Assembly: GCF_003570715.1 (NCBI RefSeq) | Contig: NZ_QXXQ01000003.1 | Span: 1-64,000 of the forward strand | Source: Gemmobacter lutimaris | Lineage (GTDB): Bacteria; Pseudomonadota; Alphaproteobacteria; Rhodobacterales; Rhodobacteraceae | Direction of reading: 5' to 3' | DNA: 64,000 nucleotides | Shown here: one piece after another, positions 43,387-52,245 of the stretch | Layout of the letters: each line of letters begins with the position of its first letter | How positions within the stretch are numbered: position 1 is the first letter of the stretch | Position numbers and translations under genes: made by a program | Notes under the pieces: generated by a model | Told to the model about the DNA's origin: nothing | What the model saw: only the letters and a program-made list of their open reading frames with translations | The model's database searches: none

Positions 43387-44301
43387 TCAGGGCGTCATCG
43401 CCTTGCGCTGACGCGCGCGTTCCAGCCCCAGCCGCCGCTCGCGCCAGATGATCAGAATGCCCGCCGTGATGATCAGGCTGGCCCCGCCCAGCATGGGCAG
43501 CGTCGGCACTTCTGCGAAGATGAAATAGCCGATCGCCAGCGCGAACAGCATCGAGGCATAATCGAACGGCGCCACCAGCGAGGCATCGGCCTCGCGGTAG
43601 CTCGATGTCAGCAGGATCTGCCCGATCCCGCCCAGGAGCCCCGCCATCACCAGAAGCGCCGCCTCTTGCGCCGTGGGCACCACCCAGCCGAAGGGCAGCG
43701 TGATCAGCGACAGCAGGGTCGAGGTCAGCGAGAACCAGAACACGATGGCGGGTGTCTTTTCGGTGGCCACCATCTTGCGCACGAAGACTTGTGCCAGTGC
43801 GGCAAAGACCGCGCCGGTCAGCACCAGCATCGCGCCCATCGCCTGCGCATGATCGACGCCCTCGCGGCTTAGCGTCAGGCGGGGCCAGAGCACGATCAGC
43901 ACGCCACACATGCCCAGGGCCACGGCGGAAATGCGGAAGGCGCGCACCTCCTCGCCCAGAAACATCGCGGCGAAAACCACGGTCAGCAGCGGCGCGGCAT
44001 AGCCGATGGCGGTGACCTCGGGTAGCGGCAGCCAGGCCAGACCGGCAAAACCGAAACCCATGGCGCAGGTGCCCGCCACGCCGCGCCAGACATGGCCCAT
44101 CGGGCTTTGCACCCGCAGCCCGGCGGGAAACTCGCGCCGGGTCAGCAGCCAGACCACGATGACCGGAATGGCAAAGAAGGATCGGAAGAACACCGCCTGC
44201 CCGGCGGGCACATGCGCGGCGGTGGCCTTGATCAGCCCCGACATGGTGATGAACACCAGAACAGACAGCAGCTTGTAGGTGATGCCGCGCAGCGGTCGCA
44301 T
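43387..44301 (-). CDS. DMT-family transporter (EamA type)
   Basis: A 304-residue protein with ten predicted helices in two EamA repeats (LLSVLVFITMSGLIKATAAH and LTGAVFAALAQVFVRKM are the starts of the halves). I prefer ATG at 44301, which has AAGGAAGG upstream. Substrate unknown; many relatives export amino acids or metabolites. Its stop directly abuts the convergent UDG stop. It diverges from adenine deaminase by 113 bases, which would fit purine efflux, but that is only positional. Confidence 0.85.
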   Translation of the reverse strand: MRPLRGITYKLLSVLVFITMSGLIKATAAHVPAGQAVFFRSFFAIPVIVVWLLTRREFPAGLRVQSPMGHVWRGVAGTCAMGFGFAGLAWLPLPEVTAIGYAAPLLTVVFAAMFLGEEVRAFRISAVALGMCGVLIVLWPRLTLSREGVDHAQAMGAMLVLTGAVFAALAQVFVRKMVATEKTPAIVFWFSLTSTLLSLITLPFGWVVPTAQEAALLVMAGLLGGIGQILLTSSYREADASLVAPFDYASMLFALAIGYFIFAEVPTLPMLGGASLIITAGILIIWRERRLGLERARQRKAMTP

Positions 44302-44414
44302 AGGGCGTTTCCTTCCTTGGCCCATGGGTGTCATCCCCCGTCGGCAGGCGCAAGCCGGAAACGGCTTGCCGTGCCGCGCGCCCTGCGCTTCACTGCCGGG
44401 AAAAGGAGACTGCC

Positions 44415-46115
44415 ATGACCCTGCCGCCGCTTTCCGATGTCATCGCGCAAGGCCGTGGCCTTGCCCCCGCCGATCTGGTGCTGCGCGGCGGGCGGGTGTT
44501 CGACGTGATTACCGGCGCATTGCTGGAAGGCGATGTCGCCATCTGCGGCGTGCTGATCGTAGGCGTCTTTGACTCTTACGAAGGCCGCGAGGTGGTGGAT
44601 GTGACGGGCAAGATCCTCGTCCCCGGCTTCATCGACACGCATCTGCACATCGAAAGCTCGCTGGTCACGCCTTACGAGTTCGACCGCTGCGTCGGCCCGC
44701 ATGGCGTGACGACGGCGATCTGCGACCCGCACGAGATTGCCAATGTCTGCGGGCTGGAAGGCATCGGATATTTCCTCGACGCCTCAGCCCATACTGTCAT
44801 GGACATCCGGGTGAACCTGTCCTCCTGCGTGCCCTCGACCCATATGGAGACGGCGGGCGCCCGGCTGGAGGCGGCGGATCTGGTGCCGTTGATGGATCAT
44901 CCGCGCGTCATCGGTCTGGCGGAGTTCATGAACTTCCCCGGCGTGCTGCATCAGGACGCCGGTTGCATGGCCAAGCTGGAGGCATTTCGCGGCCGCCATA
45001 TCGACGGCCATGCGCCGCTTCTGTCGGGGCGCGACCTCAACGGCTATATCGCCGCCGGTATCCGAACGGAGCATGAGGCGACAACGGCCACCGAGGCGAT
45101 GGAAAAGCTGCGCAAGGGGATGCGGGTGCTGATCCGCGAAGGCTCGGTTTCGAAAGACCTGCATGCGCTGGCGCCGATGCTGACGGAACGGACCTCGCCC
45201 TATTGCTGTTTCTGCACCGATGACCGCAACCCGCTGGACATCGCCGAACACGGTCATCTGGATTACCTGATCCGCACCGCCATCGCGCTGGGCTGCCCGC
45301 CGCTGGCCGCTTACCGGGCCGCCAGCCTTTCGGCGGCCGAAGCCTTTGGTCTGAAGGACCGTGGCCTGATCGCGCCGGGCAAGCGGGCCGACATCGTGGT
45401 GCTGGAGGATCTGGCGACCTGCCGGCCGGAGATGGTGTTCACCGGCGGGGTGCGGGTGGGCGATGCCGCCTTCGTCACCCGCCGGATCGTGCCGCCGGTC
45501 GCACGCCATTCGGTGAAGGCGCCACCGGTGCGCGCCGAGGATTTCCGCACTGGCGGCAACCGCGCCGAAACCCCGGTCATCGGCATCCTGCCCGGCAAGA
45601 TCATCACCGAACATCTGACCTATGACATCGCGCCCAGCGATGGCGACAAGCGCCCCGACCTTGCACGCGATCTGGTGAAGATCGCGGTGATCGAGCGTCA
45701 CGGCAAGAACGGCAACCGCGCCACCGGCTTCGTCAAGGGCTTTGGCCTGAAACGCGGTGCCATCGCCTCGACCGTCTGTCACGATCACCACAATATCGCA
45801 GTGGTCGGCGCCGACTATGCCGATATGGCGCTGGCCGCCAACCGGCTGGGCGAGATCGAAGGCGGCTTTGTGGTGACGGAAGGTGGCAAGGTGCTGGCCG
45901 AACTCGCGCTGCCCGTCGCCGGGCTGATGAGCCTGCAACCGTTCGAGGTGGTGCGCGACGATCTGATCACGCTGCGCGCCGCCGCCCGGTCCCTGGGGGT
46001 GGAGCTGGAAGAACCCTTCCTGCAACTCGCCTTCCTCGCCCTGCCGGTGATCCCGCATCTGAAGATCACCGACCATGGCATGATCGACGTGGATCGTTTC
46101 GAGGTGATGCCCTGA
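44415..46115 (+). CDS. ade: Adenine deaminase
   Basis: A 566-residue amidohydrolase converting adenine to hypoxanthine and ammonia. The metal ligands are in [20 protein letters not shown], and [40 protein letters not shown] and [10 protein letters not shown] are characteristic; the C-terminal Ade-specific domain has [24 protein letters not shown] lies before ATG at 44415. Monocistronic and purine-salvage related. Confidence 0.95.
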   Translation: MTLPPLSDVIAQGRGLAPADLVLRGGRVFDVITGALLEGDVAICGVLIVGVFDSYEGREVVDVTGKILVPGFIDTHLHIESSLVTPYEFDRCVGPHGVTTAICDPHEIANVCGLEGIGYFLDASAHTVMDIRVNLSSCVPSTHMETAGARLEAADLVPLMDHPRVIGLAEFMNFPGVLHQDAGCMAKLEAFRGRHIDGHAPLLSGRDLNGYIAAGIRTEHEATTATEAMEKLRKGMRVLIREGSVSKDLHALAPMLTERTSPYCCFCTDDRNPLDIAEHGHLDYLIRTAIALGCPPLAAYRAASLSAAEAFGLKDRGLIAPGKRADIVVLEDLATCRPEMVFTGGVRVGDAAFVTRRIVPPVARHSVKAPPVRAEDFRTGGNRAETPVIGILPGKIITEHLTYDIAPSDGDKRPDLARDLVKIAVIERHGKNGNRATGFVKGFGLKRGAIASTVCHDHHNIAVVGADYADMALAANRLGEIEGGFVVTEGGKVLAELALPVAGLMSLQPFEVVRDDLITLRAAARSLGVELEEPFLQLAFLALPVIPHLKITDHGMIDVDRFEVMP

Positions 46116-46131
46116 TCGGGCATCACGCGCT

Positions 46132-48069
46132 TCAGCGGTTCAGGCTTTTCGCCAGACGCATCAGGTTCACCGCCTCGACACGATAGCCGAACGGGTCATC
46201 ACCCCGTGCGCCTTCGGCAAGGCGGATCGCATCGTCCCAGCCCCAGTCACCCAGATAGGTCGCGCCAGTCAGAAGCTGGCCGAAGCCCGCAATAGCGGCG
46301 GCGAAGCGGGCATCCGCGCCGGGGGCCACGTCGGTCGAAAGGATGGGGGTTTCGATCAACTGGCTTTCTGCCGCACCCGGCGCCTTATAGCGCAGCCGCA
46401 GGAAGCCCAGTTCCCCCGCGGGTCCCGTCGCCTCGGGGGCGGTGCCATAGCGCAGCGGCTCGGTCAGCCGGGCGGGGCTGTCGGGGGCGGTGATCTCGTA
46501 AAGCGCGGTCACCTGATGGCCGGCGCCGATCTCGCCCGCATCCACCTTGTCATTGCTGAAATCCTCGCGCCGCAGGGCACGGGTTTCATAGCCGATCAGC
46601 CGGTATTCCGCGACCTGCGCGGGGTTCCATTCGACCTGAATCTTCACATCGTCGGCGATCGGGAACAGCGCGCCGGAAAGCTGATCCACCAGCACCTTGC
46701 GAGCCTCTTGCGCGGTGTCGATATAGGCCGCCATGCCATTGCCGCTTTGCGCCAGCGCCTGCATGGTGGCGTCGTCCAGATTGCCACGCCCGAAGCCCAG
46801 CACCGACAGATAGCTGCCGCCCGCGCGTTCCTTGGCGATGAAAGTCTCCAGTTCCTCGGGGTCTGAAATCCCGAGGTTGAAATCCCCGTCCGTCGCCAGC
46901 AGCACGCGGCTGATTTCGCCCTCGCCGCGCATCTGGTCGGCAAGACGGTAAGCCTCGGCCAACCCCTCCGCCCCTGCCGTGCCGCCGCCGGGCACCAGAT
47001 CATCCAGCACGGCGGAAATCGCGGCGGTTTCGCGGGCGGGTGTGGGCGGCAGCACCACACCGGCAGAGCCAGCATATGCGACGATGGCGACCTCATCCTC
47101 GGGGCGCAGTTGCGGCAGCACCAGCCGCAGCGCCTGTTTCAGCAGCGGCAGCTTATCGGCTTCGTCCATGCTGCCCGAGGTATCGACCAGAAATACCAGA
47201 TTGAGCGGCGGTCGGTCGGCCAGCGCGGGCAGGCGGCCCTGCAAGCCGATCCGCACCAGCCGGGTACCCGCGTTCCACGGCGTCGGCATGACCGAAACAT
47301 CGGCGCGGAACGGCGCATCGCCTTCGGGCGCGGGATAGGCATAGGGGAAGTAATTCACCATCTCCTCGATCCGCACCGCCTCGGGCGGGGGCAGGGCGCC
47401 CGCCTCCAGATCGCGGCGGATCACGGCATAAGAGGCCGTATCAACATCGACCGAGAAGGTGGAAACCGGGTCGGTATCGACCGACTTCACCGGGTTCGCA
47501 TCGGCATTGGCGAAGGCCGAGGTATCGGGTTCTGGCGCGGTGGCCGCGTCCATTGCCGTTATTGCGCCACCCATCGCAAACTCAGCCTCGGGAGCGGCCT
47601 CAAGCATCACGGGGGCATCGGCGGAAGGTGCTATGGTTGGCGCCACCTTGCGCGTGGCCAAGGCGGGCGCCCCTGCCAGCGGCGCGGGAGCGGCGAGGGG
47701 CGCCATGTCTTCGACGGCCTCAGGCGTGGTGGGTTCCGGTGCAAGGCGCACCAGCGCCGGTTCGGGCGGCTGGTGCAGCGCAGGGGAAAGGGCGATCACC
47801 GCCACGGCCAGCGCGGCGACAGAGGTCGTTGCCGCCAGAAGCCCGGCGGGGGAAAGGGATTTCAGCATGTCTTTGACTCCGGTCAGAAAGCCCTTCCTTT
47901 CAGGGCTTGCCGGATTGGGACGCGCGGGGGCAGCGGTTTCTTGGCGGTTGTCCTGCAAAAGATCGAAATTTTGCAACGCGGCATCCAGCGCCGCCATCCG
48001 CGCCGCATCACCGGGCGGTGGCGGGGCGGCGCGCAGGGCCGATTTCAGCTTGTCAAAATCATCGGTCAT
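46132..48069 (-). CDS. Membrane-anchored VWA-domain protein with anti-sigma-like N-terminus
   Basis: A 645-residue protein. Residues 1-70 are cytoplasmic and short-helical (MTDDFDKLKSALRAAPPPPG), 74-95 a membrane helix (GLLAATTSVAALAVAVIALS), then a linker, the vWF_A N-terminal region (~195-285) and a VWA domain with MIDAS D296-TSGS (LVFLVDTSGSMDEADKLPLL), ending in a DUF3520-type region (~465-645). The start overlaps the sigma factor stop as ATGA. The small cytoplasmic piece plus membrane helix is the plan of an anti-sigma factor fused to a VWA sensor; that role is inferred. Confidence 0.75.
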   Translation of the reverse strand: MTDDFDKLKSALRAAPPPPGDAARMAALDAALQNFDLLQDNRQETAAPARPNPASPERKGFLTGVKDMLKSLSPAGLLAATTSVAALAVAVIALSPALHQPPEPALVRLAPEPTTPEAVEDMAPLAAPAPLAGAPALATRKVAPTIAPSADAPVMLEAAPEAEFAMGGAITAMDAATAPEPDTSAFANADANPVKSVDTDPVSTFSVDVDTASYAVIRRDLEAGALPPPEAVRIEEMVNYFPYAYPAPEGDAPFRADVSVMPTPWNAGTRLVRIGLQGRLPALADRPPLNLVFLVDTSGSMDEADKLPLLKQALRLVLPQLRPEDEVAIVAYAGSAGVVLPPTPARETAAISAVLDDLVPGGGTAGAEGLAEAYRLADQMRGEGEISRVLLATDGDFNLGISDPEELETFIAKERAGGSYLSVLGFGRGNLDDATMQALAQSGNGMAAYIDTAQEARKVLVDQLSGALFPIADDVKIQVEWNPAQVAEYRLIGYETRALRREDFSNDKVDAGEIGAGHQVTALYEITAPDSPARLTEPLRYGTAPEATGPAGELGFLRLRYKAPGAAESQLIETPILSTDVAPGADARFAAAIAGFGQLLTGATYLGDWGWDDAIRLAEGARGDDPFGYRVEAVNLMRLAKSLNR

Positions 48070-48611
48070 TGCGCCTCGTCCTCTGCTGCGATGCGGCGCA
48101 GCCGCTTTTTCACCTCGGACATGCGCCAGGCGACCGTGCCTTCGGAAAGGCCCAGCACCTCGGCCGCCTCGGCCTGGGTCAGTTCCTCGCCCAGAACCAG
48201 CGCGACGGTTTCGCGCAGTTCCGGCGACAACCGGGCCATGGCGCCTTCCAGCCACTGCCGCGCGGCGCGGGATTCCTCCATTTCGGCCTGACGGGCGATT
48301 TCCCAATCGCCCCAGCCATCAGCGGCCCGTGCCCGCGTCGCCTGCCGCCGCCGCAGATCGGAGGCGGCATTGACGACGACACGGTAAAGCCATGTGGTGA
48401 ACCGCGCCTCGCCCCGCCAGTTTGCCAGCTTGGCGGGCAGGGCGGCGCAAATTTCCTGCGCCAGATCCTGCGCATCCGCGGCCGAGCCAGTCAGCCGCCA
48501 GCCAAAACCGTAAACCCGGTCGTAATGCCGCGTCACCAGCGCCGCGAAAGCGGCACGGTCGCCACTTGCGGCGGCCAGAGCAAGGGTTTCATCCGGTGTT
48601 TCCATGCGCAT
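48066..48611 (-). CDS. ECF-type RNA polymerase sigma factor
   Basis: A 181-residue sigma-70 family factor. Sigma-2 region: AAFAALVTRHYDRVYGFGWR to DAQDLAQEICAALPAKLANW; sigma-4 region: RLSPELRETVALVLGEELTQ, AEAAEVLGLSEGTVAWRMSE. It has the ECF length and lacks region 3. Start is uncertain: I use ATG at 48611 (MRMETPDETLALA), but 48605 is equally possible. It is translated together with the VWA protein, which is the obvious candidate regulator of its activity. Confidence 0.85.
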   Translation of the reverse strand: MRMETPDETLALAAASGDRAAFAALVTRHYDRVYGFGWRLTGSAADAQDLAQEICAALPAKLANWRGEARFTTWLYRVVVNAASDLRRRQATRARAADGWGDWEIARQAEMEESRAARQWLEGAMARLSPELRETVALVLGEELTQAEAAEVLGLSEGTVAWRMSEVKKRLRRIAAEDEAQ

Positions 48612-48678
48612 GACGCTATTCAGACGCGACGGGCTGCGCAATCCTTGGCCTGTCACCTGAAAATTTCGCACCAATGCA

Positions 48679-48706
48679 AAAGGCCCGGAGAAATCTCCGG
48701 GCCTTG
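48679..48706 (-). terminator. Rho-independent terminator of the small heat-shock gene
   Basis: AAGGCCCGGAG/CTCCGGGCCTT forms an 11-bp stem with a 4-base loop (48681-48706), about 20 bases after the heat-shock gene stop; on the minus strand it ends in TTTT. It lies just before the divergent-oriented start region of nothing else, so its owner is clear. Confidence 0.85.
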
Positions 48707-48724
48707 CCGTCCTTGCGGGCGGGG

Positions 48725-49186
48725 TCAGTTGACGGCGGCATCCACCACCTGCGTCACCCCGGCGGGGCGGGCGATTTCGATGCGGCGGGGTTTCAGCGCC
48801 TCGGGCGTTTCGCGCACGAGGTCGATGTGCAGCATCCCGTGTTCATGGGTGGCGCCGGTGGCGCGCACATGATCAGCCAGCGCGAAGCGGCGTTCAAACG
48901 CGCGGGTGGCGATGCCGCGATGCAGGTAGCTGCGTTCGGCTTCTTCCGGTGCCTTGCGGGCCGACACGAACAGCGCGCCTTCCTTGACCTCGACGCTCAG
49001 TTCCTCGGGCGTGAAGCCTGCGACAGCGATCGAGATGCGATAGGCATTCTCGTCGGTTTTTTCGATGTTGTAGGGCGGATAGGTCGGCTGGGCCACGTCG
49101 GCGCTGAGGGCACGATCCATCAGATCGGCGATCCGGTCAAAGCCCACGGTGGCACGGTAAAGCGGTGCGAAATCGAGATTGCGCAT
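48725..49186 (-). CDS. Small heat-shock protein (Hsp20/alpha-crystallin family)
   Basis: A 153-residue chaperone that holds unfolding proteins. The alpha-crystallin domain spans ~40-130: PPYNIEKTDENAYRISIAVA, GFTPEELSVEVKEGALFVSA, SYLHRGIATRAFERRFALAD and HGMLHIDLVRETPEALKPRR, as in IbpA/HspA class A. ATG at 49186 has AAGAGGAT before it, and that ribosome site is inside a ROSE-like hairpin, so translation is likely heat-controlled. A terminator follows. Confidence 0.92.
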   Translation of the reverse strand: MRNLDFAPLYRATVGFDRIADLMDRALSADVAQPTYPPYNIEKTDENAYRISIAVAGFTPEELSVEVKEGALFVSARKAPEEAERSYLHRGIATRAFERRFALADHVRATGATHEHGMLHIDLVRETPEALKPRRIEIARPAGVTQVVDAAVN

Positions 49187-49236
49187 GGTCATCCTCTTGA
49201 AGCGATGTCTGTCCGGCCCCCCGTTGCGGGCGGGCC
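49187..49236 (-). promoter_or_regulatory. ROSE-like RNA thermometer in the heat-shock leader
   Basis: The leader folds into two hairpins on the minus strand. The one next to the start (49190-49207) pairs CATC-G-CTT with GAGGATG, so the ribosome site AGAGGA is buried. Inside it, UCGCU faces AGGA with the central G unpaired, which is the UYGCU/AGGA arrangement of ROSE thermometers. The second, stable hairpin (49215-49236) is GGCCC-g-CCCG/CGGG-GGGCC. ROSE elements known from rhizobia melt on heating and release translation of small heat-shock genes. No sigma-32 promoter was found with good spacing. Confidence 0.65.
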
Positions 49237-49301
49237 TCGGTTGATGGCGCGGGCCCGTCATGGCACCCGCCCAAGTGATCTGGGAAGCCGTCGCGCCGGT
49301 T

Positions 49302-50093
49302 TCAAGACCCTTTGCGCGCCTGCATTCCGCGCGCCGGATCATAGCCCCAAAGCGCCGCCGCCCCGAAGACCATGAGCGCCAGCAGCACCCAGCCTGCGGC
49401 CGCGAGGTTCGGTTGCAGGTAAAGCGCAAAGCGGATCAGTTCGACCGCATGGGTAAAGGGGTTCACAGCGCAGATCTGCGCCAGCAGAGGGCTGGCCTCT
49501 TTCATCTTCCACAGCGGGTAAAGCGCAGAGGACAGGAAGAACATCGGGAAGATGACGAAGTTCATCACCCCCGCGAAGTTTTCAAGCTGGCGGATGAAAG
49601 ACGACAGCATCAGCCCCAGCGCCCCCAGCATCAGCCCGGCCAGCAGAATGGCGGGAATGGCGACGATATAGCCCTGCCACGGCATGTGGATACCGACCCC
49701 CGCCGCGATGGCAAGGAAGGCAGCACATTGCAGCAGCGAAATCATCGCCCCCGCCGTGACCTTGGCAAGCAGCAGCCACCAGCGCGGCAAGGGTGCGGTC
49801 AGCAGCAGGCGCATCGACCCCATCTCGCGGTCATAAACCAGGCTCAGCGAGCTTTGCATGCCGTTGAACAGGCAGATCATGCCGCAGAGGCCGGGAGTGA
49901 TGTAGATTTCATAGGTGATATAGGTCTGGTAGGGCGGGATGATCGACAGGCCCAGTGCGGCGCGAAAGCCGGCGGCAAAGACCAGCAGCCAGACCAGCGG
50001 CCGCACCAGGGCGGCAACCAGCCGCCCGCGCTGACCCAGAAAGCGCAGCGCCTCGCGGTGCAGGATGGCGCGGAAGGCCAGCCACCAGATCAT
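49302..50093 (-). CDS. ABC-2 type permease of the PQQ-alcohol-oxidation accessory operon
   Basis: A 263-residue six-helix ABC-2 permease. Characteristic are VYDREMGSMRLLLTAPLPRW and LENFAGVMNFVIFPMFFLSS. The start overlaps the ATPase stop as ATGA. In pseudomonads and methylotrophs a similar pair (PedC type) is next to PQQ-dependent alcohol dehydrogenase genes and is associated with alcohol catabolism. What it exports is not known. Confidence 0.85.
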   Translation of the reverse strand: MIWWLAFRAILHREALRFLGQRGRLVAALVRPLVWLLVFAAGFRAALGLSIIPPYQTYITYEIYITPGLCGMICLFNGMQSSLSLVYDREMGSMRLLLTAPLPRWWLLLAKVTAGAMISLLQCAAFLAIAAGVGIHMPWQGYIVAIPAILLAGLMLGALGLMLSSFIRQLENFAGVMNFVIFPMFFLSSALYPLWKMKEASPLLAQICAVNPFTHAVELIRFALYLQPNLAAAGWVLLALMVFGAAALWGYDPARGMQARKGS

Positions 50094-50809
50094 GCCTCGG
50101 CCCCCGTCAGCCGCAGGAACATCTCGCGCAGCGGCTCGTCCCCGCGCAGGTCGCGGGTGATGCCATCGGCAAGCAACCGGCCGCGATGCAGGATGGCAAG
50201 CTGATCGCTGTCGCGCACCTCATCCGTCAGATGCGTGGCCCAGAGCACGGCCAGCCCCTGATCGGCAAGGTCATGGACATGGGCGGTGATCGCCGCCCGC
50301 GCGGCGGCATCAAGGCCGACAGTCGGTTCGTCCAGCAGCAAGACCTCGGGCCGGTGGATCAGGGCGCGCGCCAGTTCCATCCGGCGGCGGTGGCCACCGT
50401 TCAGGGCACGGACGGGTTCAGCCGCACGTTCGGCCATGCCCAGCCGCTCCAGCGCCTCGGCGGTGCGGGCCTCGGCCTCGCGCCCGCCGATGCCGTGCAG
50501 GGCGGCGAAATACAGCAGGTTGCGCCGCACCGTCAGGTCAAGATCCAGTGTTGGCTGCTGGAACACCACCCCCATGCGCGCCAGCGCGGCGCGGGGTGCG
50601 CGGGCCAGATCCTGCCCCGCGACGGTGATGCGGCCTGTCCGTGTGGTAAACAGCCGGGTGAGCAGGGAAAACAGCGTCGATTTCCCGGCCCCGTTCGGCC
50701 CCAGCAGGGCGCAGAACCGGCCCTTCGGCACCTCAAGCGCCACCTCGCTCAGCGCCGCCTTGGCGCCGTAGCTGTAGCTGACCCCATGGATGCCGAGGCC
50801 GGGCGTCAT
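50090..50809 (-). CDS. ABC transporter ATP-binding protein, PQQ-accessory type
   Basis: A 239-residue ATPase. Walker A is LLGPNGAGKSTLFSLLTRLF, Walker B LLLDEPTVGLDAAARAAIT, H-loop LAVLWATHLTDEV; the usual LSGGQ signature is altered to VRALNGGHRRRMELARALIH, where LNGGH stands in place of LSGGQ. This altered signature is a feature of the family named for PQQ-dependent alcohol metabolism. Partners are the coupled permease (ATGA) and the upstream cupredoxin-like gene (ATGA). Confidence 0.85.
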   Translation of the reverse strand: MTPGLGIHGVSYSYGAKAALSEVALEVPKGRFCALLGPNGAGKSTLFSLLTRLFTTRTGRITVAGQDLARAPRAALARMGVVFQQPTLDLDLTVRRNLLYFAALHGIGGREAEARTAEALERLGMAERAAEPVRALNGGHRRRMELARALIHRPEVLLLDEPTVGLDAAARAAITAHVHDLADQGLAVLWATHLTDEVRDSDQLAILHRGRLLADGITRDLRGDEPLREMFLRLTGAEA

Positions 50810-51255
50810 TCGATCACGATGTCCAGCTTCTGGGTATCGCCCTTGGTGCCGGGCACGCGCATGACATAGCTGCCGGGTTTCACGGCGATAAAGCCGATTT
50901 CCATGGTGCCCGCCTCGTCAAACTCGACGGAATCGAGGCCCAGCGGCCGCACCTCCAGACCCTCGATGACGATTTCGTCGATCCATATGGCACGGAAGAA
51001 TTCCGGCGCGACGAGGCCAAGCTCCTGGCTGCCATCCGCCTCGATCTCGACCTCGTAGTAGTGGCCGGATTTCAGCTTCCACGGCGCATCTGCCAGCGGC
51101 GCACCGGCGGACAGCAGGATGGGCGGCAGGTTGCTCTTGTTACCCTTCGACATCAAGCCAGCGGCCCCCAGAGCCGCGTCATCGTCATCCTCCCCTTCGG
51201 CATGGACAGCAAGGGGCAGGGCGGCCAGCAGCGCGGCAAGGATCAGCGGTTTCAT
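50806..51255 (-). CDS. Secreted cupredoxin-like protein of the PQQ-accessory operon
   Basis: A 149-residue protein with a signal peptide (MKPLILAALLAALPLAVHAE). A charged stretch (EGEDDDDAALGA) is followed by a beta-sandwich-like part with FFRAIWIDEIVIEGLEVRPL, EFDEAGTMEIGFIAVKPGSY and VMRVPGTKGDT. The pattern suggests a cupredoxin fold, but the usual Cys-His-Met copper ligands are not visible. ATG at 51255 is where the signal peptide starts. It sits between the beta-propeller and the ATPase, so it likely binds a metal or acts as a partner in the periplasm. Confidence 0.6.
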   Translation of the reverse strand: MKPLILAALLAALPLAVHAEGEDDDDAALGAAGLMSKGNKSNLPPILLSAGAPLADAPWKLKSGHYYEVEIEADGSQELGLVAPEFFRAIWIDEIVIEGLEVRPLGLDSVEFDEAGTMEIGFIAVKPGSYVMRVPGTKGDTQKLDIVIE

Positions 51256-51272
51256 GGGATGTCCTTTCTGGT

Positions 51273-52241
51273 TCACGGCCGCATCGCCGCGCCCCAGGGG
51301 AAGCGGCCGACCTTGATGGATTTGACAGGGGTTTCGCGGGCAACGTCGATCACCGTCACGTCGCCGGACACGCCGTTGGTGGTGAAAAGCTGGCTTTGAT
51401 CTGGCGACCAGGCCATGTGCCAGACCCGACGCCCGGTGAGGATGTAATTCGTCACCTCGTAGCTGGCGGTATCGACCACGGCCACATGATTGGCGGGGCC
51501 AAGGGCCACGAAGGCGCGTTTGCCATCGGGCGAGAACTTGAACCCGACGGGCTGGATCAGATCGTCATTCACTCCGGCAATGGCGAAATGCACCTTTCCC
51601 AGTTCTTGCTGGTCGGCCACCGAAAACACGGTGACAGTGCCACCGATTTCAGCGCTGACCCAAAGCTGGCTGCCGTCAGCGGTAAATTCGGCATGGCGGG
51701 GGCGGCTATCGACCAGCGTATTGGCAAACAGCTTGTGCGTCGCCGTGTCGATCCAGTGCGCCATATTGGTGGTTTCAGAGGTGGTAATGGCGATCTTGCC
51801 ATCGGGGCTGATGGCCATGCCTTCGGGTTCCACCCCCACGTCGATCTGCGCGACCACCTGACGGCTTTGGGTATCGACGACCGTGGTGATCGCATCATCC
51901 TCGTTGGCGATGTAGAGATGCCGGTCATCGGGAGCGAGCACAAATTGTTCAGGGTCTTCACCCGAAGGCAGGTCATGCAGGATCTCGCCTGTATCAGGGT
52001 CCATCACCTGCACGGTGTCACTGTCAGAAGCGCAGATATACAGCCGCCTGAAATCCTTGGAGAAGGTCACGCCACGCGGGCGCTCGCCGGTGGGATAGGT
52101 CTTGATGACCTCCAGCGTGTCGGTGTCGATGACGCTGACCGTGTCATCCTTTTCATTGGTGACCCAGATTTCCCCGGCATGGATCGGGGCGGGGATCAAC
52201 GGCGTGGCAGTCAGCAGCAGGGCTGCGGCAAGGCGGCGCAT
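51273..52241 (-). CDS. PQQ-dependent catabolism-associated beta-propeller protein
   Basis: A 322-residue periplasmic YVTN-type propeller. Signal peptide MRRLAAALLLTATPLIPAPI ends near HAG. Blades repeat the pattern VIDTDTLEVIKTYPTGERPR, VMDPDTGEILHDLPSGEDPE and IDVGVEPEGMAISPDGKIAI. It matches the family noted beside PQQ alcohol dehydrogenases. It starts 4 bases after the binding-protein stop; ATG at 52241 gives the signal peptide. Function not established. Confidence 0.85.
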   Translation of the reverse strand: MRRLAAALLLTATPLIPAPIHAGEIWVTNEKDDTVSVIDTDTLEVIKTYPTGERPRGVTFSKDFRRLYICASDSDTVQVMDPDTGEILHDLPSGEDPEQFVLAPDDRHLYIANEDDAITTVVDTQSRQVVAQIDVGVEPEGMAISPDGKIAITTSETTNMAHWIDTATHKLFANTLVDSRPRHAEFTADGSQLWVSAEIGGTVTVFSVADQQELGKVHFAIAGVNDDLIQPVGFKFSPDGKRAFVALGPANHVAVVDTASYEVTNYILTGRRVWHMAWSPDQSQLFTTNGVSGDVTVIDVARETPVKSIKVGRFPWGAAMRP

Positions 52242-52245
52242 CGGG

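Noticed and set aside
49237-49301. Sigma-32 promoter of the small heat-shock gene
   Set aside because: CTTGGG and a CCAT element exist, but the spacing is far too long.
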